DNA from: Spartobacteria bacterium
Lineage (GTDB): Bacteria > Verrucomicrobiota > Verrucomicrobiia > Chthoniobacterales > UBA10450
Length of the DNA: 52,396 nt
Direction of reading: 5' to 3'
Assembly: GCA_003167555.1 (NCBI GenBank)
Contig: PMSN01000016.1
Span: 1-52,396, forward strand
Within the stretch, counting starts at the first letter, position 1; every line of letters begins with the position of its first letter. The notes below the pieces were generated by a model. It was not told the origin of the DNA. It searched no databases and saw nothing but the letters and a program-made list of their open reading frames with translations. Below are positions 43,275-49,490 of this stretch, one piece after another. The position numbers and the translations under genes are program-made.

Positions 43275-44578
43275 TTGGATCGCTGCGCGTGCTGCAGTTG
43301 CGCGGGAACGAACGTGTCGGAAACGATGTTGAGCGCCTCATCCAGATCGGCGCGCGTATGGTTCGCCGTCACGCAGGCGCGGAAACAAATCCGATCCTCC
43401 GGCACCGCGGGGTAATCCACCGGCGCGACGAAAAGTCCGCGAGCGCGAAGTTCGTGGCCGAGCCGGTACATCCGCTCGCGATCGCCAACCACCAGCGGCA
43501 TGATGTAAGTGGTGGAATCGCCGGTATTGACTCCGAGCGCATTGAGTTGCGCGCGAAAATAATTGGCGTTTTCCCAGAGCCGCGTCCGCCGTTGCGGCTC
43601 ACGCGTCGCGACCTCGATCGCTTTCAGAATTGCTCCGACCACGACCGGTGGAAGCGCGCAGGAGTAAACGTAGGAATGCGCGTAAAAGCGCAGGTAATCG
43701 AGCGTCTCGGAACTGCCGGCGACAAAGCCGCCCAGCGCGCCGAACGCTTTTGAGAATGTGCCGTAGACCAGCGGAATGCGATCTTCCACGCCGAAAATCT
43801 CGGCGGCGCCGCGGCCGTTCTCGCCGCACGCCAGCATCGAGTGAGCCTCGTCGATAAAGACACTGGCATTATGTGCCTCGGCTACGTTGAGCAGATCCTC
43901 CAGGTTGGCGAAATCACCGTCCATGGAATAAATCCCTTCGATGACGACGAGCTGGCGTTTGTCTTTGCGCCGGGCCAGGGCCGCCTCGAGGGAAGCGGGA
44001 TCGTTATGTTCGAAACGGCCGAGCCGGCAACGCGAGAGGACCGCGCCATCGCGGAGACTGAGATGCGACCTGTTATCGAGAATCGCGACGTCGCTCTTGC
44101 GCAATAACCCGGAGAGGGTTCCGAGCGCGCCGCCGAAGCCGCTGTTAAAAAGCATCGCATCTTCGCGGCCGAGGAACTGCGCCATGGTCCGCTCGAGTTG
44201 CCGATGGAGATCGGTCATGCCGGAGAGCATCGGCGACCCGCAAGCGCCCATGCCGTATTTGGCGAGCGTCTTGTTGGCCGCGGCAATCACTTCGGGGTGA
44301 TTGGCGAGGCCGAGATAATTGTAGGAGCAAAGATTGATGACGGACTGCGCCTTACCGTCATATTGAATCGAAGTGCGAGCGTCGGCCGAGCCGAGCATGT
44401 TAGGTTCGTAAAGGGCCGCGGCCCAAGCGACCGCGCCCCGCCGCCATTCCGTAAAGCCGGCGGGCGGCGCGAGGGGATCGCTGCGTTCGCCCACGACGAA
44501 ATCGCCGAGGCCAAGGGATGCATCAAATCTCGATTCCGATTCCGATTCGTGCTCGTTGTTGTTTCCACTCATGGGCAT
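43262..44578 (-). CDS. serine palmitoyltransferase-type alpha-oxoamine synthase
   Basis: A 438-residue PLP enzyme of the alpha-oxoamine synthase family (SPT, KBL, AONS). It shows VINLCSYNYLGLANHPEV, GMGACGSPMLSGMTDLHRQ, DEAHSMLACGENGRGAAE and YGTFSKAFGALGG with the PLP lysine near residue 275. It has no biotin-pathway neighbours but lies 0.2 kb downstream of a sphingolipid-desaturase-like gene in the same orientation, which favours serine palmitoyltransferase (3-keto-sphinganine synthesis) over AONS. The N-terminus is low-complexity (NEHESESESR). An in-frame ATG six bases downstream is possible. Confidence 0.8.
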   Translation of the reverse strand: MPMSGNNNEHESESESRFDASLGLGDFVVGERSDPLAPPAGFTEWRRGAVAWAAALYEPNMLGSADARTSIQYDGKAQSVINLCSYNYLGLANHPEVIAAANKTLAKYGMGACGSPMLSGMTDLHRQLERTMAQFLGREDAMLFNSGFGGALGTLSGLLRKSDVAILDNRSHLSLRDGAVLSRCRLGRFEHNDPASLEAALARRKDKRQLVVIEGIYSMDGDFANLEDLLNVAEAHNASVFIDEAHSMLACGENGRGAAEIFGVEDRIPLVYGTFSKAFGALGGFVAGSSETLDYLRFYAHSYVYSCALPPVVVGAILKAIEVATREPQRRTRLWENANYFRAQLNALGVNTGDSTTYIMPLVVGDRERMYRLGHELRARGLFVAPVDYPAVPEDRICFRACVTANHTRADLDEALNIVSDTFVPAQLQHAQRSNYAG

Positions 44579-44778
44579 GGGTCTAAACTGGGAGAAGAAC
44601 GCGGGTGATTCAATTTCATAACCAACTCGTGCGTCCCTTTCCAGGCCTCACGGCTCTTTTCGTCTCGTGAATGAGCGGCGATACAGCGATCACCCTGATG
44701 GTCATCCGATTAAGCAGCCCAGCAAGATATGGAAACGCCCGCAAAACGTCTACAAAATAAAATCGGCCTCTTCCGCCA

Positions 44779-45828
44779 CTACCCGATCCCCCGGCTCAAT
44801 GCCTCCTGTGGCTCCAAATTTCCGGTGCGGCTCCGCGGCGCACGATCGTTCGGCCGTTCCACTCGCGAGAAGAGTGTGTATCGCTTATCGAATAAAAATT
44901 GGAGCAGCAACCGGCTCCATGAGGTGTGGTATCTCAACGTGTCGTAAAACTCCGGAGCCAGCGCCCGCAGTTTCGGCAGATTGTTCCAGGAGATGGAGGG
45001 GAAATCGTGATGCTCATTGTGGTAGCCCACATTGAGCGCGACCACGTTGATCGGGCCGTAATAACTGAACGTCTCCTGCTCGGGATCGAGCGTGTAATGC
45101 TCCTGCACCCAGCGCGCGCCTACGGGATGGAGGCCGATCGAAAAGAAAAACGAACAGACGAGATACCAGATGCCGCTCCAGCCACAGACGTAGACGATGC
45201 CGGCATCGTAGGCGGCGGCGCAGAGCACATTCACCACCGTCCAGGTGCTCCACATCGTGATGGCCCGCAAACGCGGCGGCCGCGTCAGTTGGAAAAAGGG
45301 AAAGAAGAGTAGCCAGAGAGCTTTGCTGAACCACTTGTCGCCGATGAGGCGCGCCTCCCATTGATTGGGAATGTCCGCATCGGATTCGTAATCGCCCTGA
45401 TGAGCGTGATGCTTGAGATGGTAGACGCCGAAACTGATCGCGCCGGGGAAGAGATTCGGCAGGTCCGCCACGATCGCCGTCATCTTGTTCAGGAATTTGC
45501 TCCGAAAAACGAGATTGTGAGTGGCGTCGTGGATGATGACGTAGGTGCAATGGTTCGCGAAGGCGCCGGCGCAGTAGGCGACGATCAAACTAATCCACCA
45601 GGCGTTGGGACCGAGCCGCCCCATGGCATACGCGATTGAGGTCTGCATAGCCAAGACGAGGCACGCGACCAGAGCAGTGTAAGGATTGCGGCTCATCAGC
45701 CCGCGGACTTCGGGATGCGCTTTCAGAATGGCGCGCGTCCGTTGCGGATGCGGCTGATCAAATTCGGACTGATGGAAATCGGCTTGCATTGCCGCTTCCA
45801 GAGTAGGGTCGGACGCCGCAAATTCCAA
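44779..45828 (-). CDS. sphingolipid delta-4 desaturase-like membrane fatty-acyl desaturase
   Basis: A 349-residue membrane di-iron desaturase with the three histidine boxes HDATH (100-104), HLKHH (137-141) and HNEHH (270-274). The N-terminus (DQPHPQRTRAILKAHPEV) and the segment GLHPVGARWVQEHY...ETFSYYGPINVVALNVGYHN strongly recall eukaryotic DES1/DEGS1 (DQPHADRRREILAKYPEI in the human enzyme, from memory). DES1 puts the 4,5 double bond into dihydroceramide. The gene is upstream of the SPT-like gene in the same direction, a meaningful pairing. Substrate assignment is inference; family is secure. Confidence 0.85.
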   Translation of the reverse strand: MEFAASDPTLEAAMQADFHQSEFDQPHPQRTRAILKAHPEVRGLMSRNPYTALVACLVLAMQTSIAYAMGRLGPNAWWISLIVAYCAGAFANHCTYVIIHDATHNLVFRSKFLNKMTAIVADLPNLFPGAISFGVYHLKHHAHQGDYESDADIPNQWEARLIGDKWFSKALWLLFFPFFQLTRPPRLRAITMWSTWTVVNVLCAAAYDAGIVYVCGWSGIWYLVCSFFFSIGLHPVGARWVQEHYTLDPEQETFSYYGPINVVALNVGYHNEHHDFPSISWNNLPKLRALAPEFYDTLRYHTSWSRLLLQFLFDKRYTLFSRVERPNDRAPRSRTGNLEPQEALSRGIG

Positions 45829-45861
45829 CTCCGATTAGAGAGTTTGAATCAACGGCCTGTT

Positions 45862-46512
45862 CTATGGTCGCGAAATTCTCGATCTCGACCGACGCCAGCG
45901 CGAGCGGACCAGGCGCGCTCCAACGAGCGCAATCAATCCCGCACCACAGAACCAGGCTGAAGGTTCCGGCAGCATGGACATTGTGTCCATCGCCGCGTCT
46001 GGAGCCATGGGCGCATTGGTCTGGGCACTGATCCCGGTCCCGAGGTTGCCTCCCGCTACGGCCAGGTAAATGTTGGGCGCGCTAAAGTTGGCGAAGTGAT
46101 TGAAACCCCTCAACTCGCCGCGCGCGGACGACGCGAAAAGCGAGTCTGATGCTGTGCCATCAGCAGTCTCAAAGCGCGCAGCTCTTTGCTTGCGCACGGT
46201 TTCCGACTCCATCGCCTGGCCCGTTACTGTGGGGCGGAGTCCGGCGAGCGATTCCGCGGCGATGCGCTCGGGAACCGGATCAAGAGGGACGGCGCGGGCC
46301 GAATAGACGGGGACTTCGTCGGGCGAACGCGCGGACGCAGTTGCGTCAGCGCTGCTGAAACGCGAATAGGCCAGGAACAAAGCGCCACCGCACCCGACGA
46401 TGGCGAACCCGAAGATGGCCGACAGCGGCAGGCGGGGAACGATATCCGCAAAGCGGTCGCGAGCGCTGCGAAGCACTTTGTCTGTTCGGGGATTCTTCGA
46501 CGTGATAGCCAT
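45862..46512 (-). CDS. PEP-CTERM-sorted surface protein
   Basis: A 216-residue protein with one N-terminal membrane segment (AIFGFAIVGCGGALFLAYSR), an Ala/Ser-rich central region, and a C-terminal PEP-CTERM signal: LPEPSAWFCGAGLIALVGARL followed by basic RSRWRRSRS. Such tails direct processing by an exosortase and surface anchoring, often in species that make exopolysaccharide. The exosortase itself is not in the window. The central domain is not recognised. Confidence 0.7.
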   Translation of the reverse strand: MAITSKNPRTDKVLRSARDRFADIVPRLPLSAIFGFAIVGCGGALFLAYSRFSSADATASARSPDEVPVYSARAVPLDPVPERIAAESLAGLRPTVTGQAMESETVRKQRAARFETADGTASDSLFASSARGELRGFNHFANFSAPNIYLAVAGGNLGTGISAQTNAPMAPDAAMDTMSMLPEPSAWFCGAGLIALVGARLVRSRWRRSRSRISRP

Positions 46513-46683
46513 GAGATGCCAAATCCAAGACGGGAATTTTGCCGGCTGATTTGGAGTTCTAAAAAGAGCACGAAGCGTTCCCGGTTAAGCGCATTTTCCA
46601 TAATGGTTGGCGGCTCCCCGCCAGGGTCTTCCGGCGCAACGATTTGCCGCGCGTCTTGGAACTACAAGTCGCGGACGCGAGTG

Positions 46684-47262
46684 CTATTGATCCGGAGCAA
46701 TGACATCCCGATGGCGCCACGCGTAGCGAAGTCCGGAGTAAACCGTGAACGCGATCGTGATCCAGACCAGAACAGGTCCAGCTTCATTCCAGGCGCGGGA
46801 CCACCAAACCGTTTCGGGCCCAGCATACTTGAGCTCGCGTGCCGCCAGCAGCACGAGGAAAAAAATTACCGTGATGATCTGCCACGACGTTTTGTGTTTT
46901 CCGAGCCGCTCCGCCGGCAGAATCTGACCCCGGGCCGTCGCCATCAGGCGCAAGCCCGTGATTAAAAAATCGCGCGCCACCACCGTTGTCGCTGCCCATG
47001 CTGGAACCCCCCCGAGCGGCACCAGCGAAATAAGCGCCGCCGCCATCATGATCTTGTCCACGAGCGGGTCCATCAGCTTCCCGAAGTTGGTGACTGCCCC
47101 GTAGCGCCGCGCGATTTCGCCGTCTACGAAATCGGTGATGCCGGCCAGCAAAAAAATAAGAAGCGCCGCGGTGCGCCCGTAAATCCAGTTGGAATTGAGC
47201 GACGCGACAAAAAGAACCGTCAGAGCCAGGCGGCTGACGGTTAAACGATTCGCCCAATTCAT
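46684..47262 (-). CDS. pgsA: CDP-diacylglycerol-glycerol-3-phosphate 3-phosphatidyltransferase
   Basis: A 192-residue membrane CDP-alcohol phosphotransferase with the full signature DGEIARRYGAVTNFGKLMDP followed by LVDK (all catalytic Asp present), plus the N-terminal NWANRLTVSRLALT typical of PgsA. It makes phosphatidylglycerol phosphate. ATG 47262 overlaps the moaE stop (ATGA); upstream codons in this frame lie inside moaE. It is the canonical family member, in contrast to the two divergent ones at 35452 and 37861. Confidence 0.88.
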   Translation of the reverse strand: MNWANRLTVSRLALTVLFVASLNSNWIYGRTAALLIFLLAGITDFVDGEIARRYGAVTNFGKLMDPLVDKIMMAAALISLVPLGGVPAWAATTVVARDFLITGLRLMATARGQILPAERLGKHKTSWQIITVIFFLVLLAARELKYAGPETVWWSRAWNEAGPVLVWITIAFTVYSGLRYAWRHRDVIAPDQ

Positions 47263-47714
47263 GAGAGGGCGGGCGCTGCGTTGCGGCTTGGCAGCGACTT
47301 CTGCGCGGAGCCCGTGTCGGTCGCTTTTTTGAAAACAGGATGTTTCCAAATCGGCACCACGCGTTTCAACTCGTCCATGATCCACGCGCTGGCGCTAAAT
47401 GCGGCGGAGCGATGCCCACTCGTGACCCGGACAACGACCGACGCCTCCGCTACGGGCACAAAACCGATGCGGTGACGAATCACGACCTGCCGCAGCCCGA
47501 ACTTGGCCGAGGCAGATTCCGCGATCGCGCGCATTTGATGCTCCGCCATGGCGCGATGCGCCTCGTATTCAATTCCGGAAAGCGCCCGTCCATCTTCAAG
47601 GCCGCGCACGACTCCAAAAAAATTCACGATTGCGCCACTGTCCGCATCGCCCTTGGCAGCGGTCGGATCGAGCGGCGATTCGGTCAGTGAAACTTCGCAA
47701 ACGGAAATTGCCAT
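47259..47714 (-). CDS. moaE: molybdopterin synthase catalytic subunit MoaE
   Basis: A 151-residue protein with GAIVNFFGVVRGLEDGR, GIEYEAHRAMAEHQM, HRIGFVPVAEASVVV, GHRSAAFSASAWIMDELK and the active-site VPIWKHPVFK. It transfers sulfur from MoaD to precursor Z in molybdenum cofactor synthesis. No moaD or other moa gene lies nearby. The Ala/Ser-rich tail is longer than usual. It is coupled to pgsA downstream. Confidence 0.9.
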   Translation of the reverse strand: MAISVCEVSLTESPLDPTAAKGDADSGAIVNFFGVVRGLEDGRALSGIEYEAHRAMAEHQMRAIAESASAKFGLRQVVIRHRIGFVPVAEASVVVRVTSGHRSAAFSASAWIMDELKRVVPIWKHPVFKKATDTGSAQKSLPSRNAAPALS

Positions 47715-47780
47715 GCGCTATAAGAACCGGATAGAGTCTCTCCCACCGCTACTCCCCGGCGTGATCAAGGAGATACTAAA

Positions 47781-49259
47781 ATGAGCACGAATCAATGTGA
47801 TATCGGACTGATCGGCCTCGCTGTCATGGGCGAAAACCTCGTCCTCAATATGGAATCGAAGGGATTCACCGTGGCGGTCTTTAATCGGACGTGGGAGGTG
47901 ACGGAGAAGTTTGCGAACGGCAAGGCAAAGGGGAAAAACATCCAGCCCGCGCGCACGATGGAGGAATTTGTGGGAGCACTCAAGCGCCCGCGCAAGGCGA
48001 TGATCATGGTGAAAGCCGGTGCGCCGGTGGATGCCGTCATTAACCAGCTCGCTCCCCTTCTCGAAAAAGGCGACGTGATTATTGACGGCGGTAATTCTCT
48101 TTTCACCGACACGCAGCGCCGCTGCAAAGATTTGGAAGGGCGCGGCCTGCACTTCGTCGGCTGCGGCGTATCGGGCGGCGAAGAAGGCGCGCTCAAAGGT
48201 CCGTCGCTTATGCCGGGCGGTCCGCGCGATTCCTGGGAAATTATCGCGCCGATCTTTCGCAAAATTGCGGCGCAAGTGGACGGCGAATCATGCTGTCGTT
48301 ACATGGGCCCCGATGGCGCCGGCCATTACGTGAAGATGGTCCACAACGGCATCGAGTACGGCGACATGCAGCTCATCTGCGAAGCGTACGCGATCCTGAA
48401 AGACGTGGCGGGCCTGCAAGCCAATGAGATGGCCGGCATCTTCGACGAGTGGAACAAGGGCGATCTGAACAGTTATCTCATCGAGATCACCTCACAGGTC
48501 TTGCGCAAAGTGGATCCCGACACGGGGAAACCGCTCGTGGATGTCATTCTCGACAAGGCCGGACAAAAAGGAACGGGGTTATGGACGTTGCAATCCGCTC
48601 TTAGTCAATCCGTCGTCATTTCCACGATCAACGCCGCGGTGGAAGCCCGCGTGATTTCGTCGCGGAAAGATGAACGAGTCGCGGCTTCGAAGATTCTACC
48701 GCAACCAAAGGTACCGAAGTTTACTGGCGATCGAAACGAATTGATCACCGCCGTGCGCGACGCGCTCTACGCGTCGAAGATTGTCTCCTATGCGCAAGGC
48801 ATGGAGTTGCTCGGCGCCGCCAGCGCCGGGTCGCATTGGAATTTGAACTTCGGCGACATCGCCACGATCTGGCGCGGCGGTTGCATTATCCGCGCGAAAT
48901 TCCTGAACCGAATCAAGGAAGCCTACGAGCGCGATTCCAAGCTGCACAATCTGCTTCTCGATCAGTACTTCACCGAGATCATCGGCCGGACGCAGGACAA
49001 TTGGCGCGTGGCTGTGGCGACCGCGGTGACGCATGGCGTGGCCGTGCCGGCTTTTAGCGCGTCACTCGGTTACTTCGATAGCTACCGCTCGGCGCGTTTG
49101 CCTTCCAATCTGCTCCAGGGGCAGCGCGATTTCTTCGGCGCGCATACTTACGAACGGATCGACAAGCCGGGTGTCTTTCACACCGAGTGGATGGAATCCG
49201 ATGACAAGCCGACAGAAAAACCAGCGCAGGCGAAAGAGCAATCCCGGGCGGCGGAGTAA
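47781..49259 (+). CDS. gnd: 6-phosphogluconate dehydrogenase (decarboxylating)
   Basis: A 492-residue NADP-dependent enzyme of the oxidative pentose phosphate pathway. It has the Rossmann motif IGLAVMGENLVLNMESKGF, VIIDGGNSLFTDT, GCGVSGGEEGALKGPSLMPG, and the substrate-binding KMVHNGIEYGDMQL; length is standard for the long form. ATG 47781 follows GGAG at good distance (AAGGAGATACTAAA). The 66-bp spacer to divergent moaE must contain both promoters. The charged tail (EKPAQAKEQSRAAE) is unremarkable. Confidence 0.95.
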   Translation: MSTNQCDIGLIGLAVMGENLVLNMESKGFTVAVFNRTWEVTEKFANGKAKGKNIQPARTMEEFVGALKRPRKAMIMVKAGAPVDAVINQLAPLLEKGDVIIDGGNSLFTDTQRRCKDLEGRGLHFVGCGVSGGEEGALKGPSLMPGGPRDSWEIIAPIFRKIAAQVDGESCCRYMGPDGAGHYVKMVHNGIEYGDMQLICEAYAILKDVAGLQANEMAGIFDEWNKGDLNSYLIEITSQVLRKVDPDTGKPLVDVILDKAGQKGTGLWTLQSALSQSVVISTINAAVEARVISSRKDERVAASKILPQPKVPKFTGDRNELITAVRDALYASKIVSYAQGMELLGAASAGSHWNLNFGDIATIWRGGCIIRAKFLNRIKEAYERDSKLHNLLLDQYFTEIIGRTQDNWRVAVATAVTHGVAVPAFSASLGYFDSYRSARLPSNLLQGQRDFFGAHTYERIDKPGVFHTEWMESDDKPTEKPAQAKEQSRAAE

Positions 49260-49267
49260 GGTCCCCA

Positions 49268-49489
49268 ATGCCGATCTACGTTTACGAAACGACCGATCCG
49301 TCGAAACCGGTGCGCCGATTCGAGGTGAAGCAGAGTATGAAAGACGAGCCGCTGCGGGTGGATCCGAAAAATGGTGAAGCTGTGCGTCGCGTTATTTCCG
49401 GCGGCTACGGCGTGCACGTTCCCGGTGGATCGACCGGGCCTTCCGTTGGTTCCGTCGGTTCGCACGGCCCCGGCTGCGGGTGCCATTAG
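49268..49489 (+). CDS. FmdB-like small protein with degenerate zinc ribbon
   Basis: A 73-residue protein that starts MPIYVYETTDPSKPVRRFEV, like FmdB-family putative regulatory zinc-ribbon proteins, but lacks the usual CxxC in the first half; the only cysteines are in the C-terminal GPGCGCH. It lies eight bases after gnd in the same direction and is probably co-transcribed. Its stop is one base from the dnaE2 stop on the opposite strand. Function unknown. Confidence 0.65.
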   Translation: MPIYVYETTDPSKPVRRFEVKQSMKDEPLRVDPKNGEAVRRVISGGYGVHVPGGSTGPSVGSVGSHGPGCGCH

Positions 49490-49490
49490 C

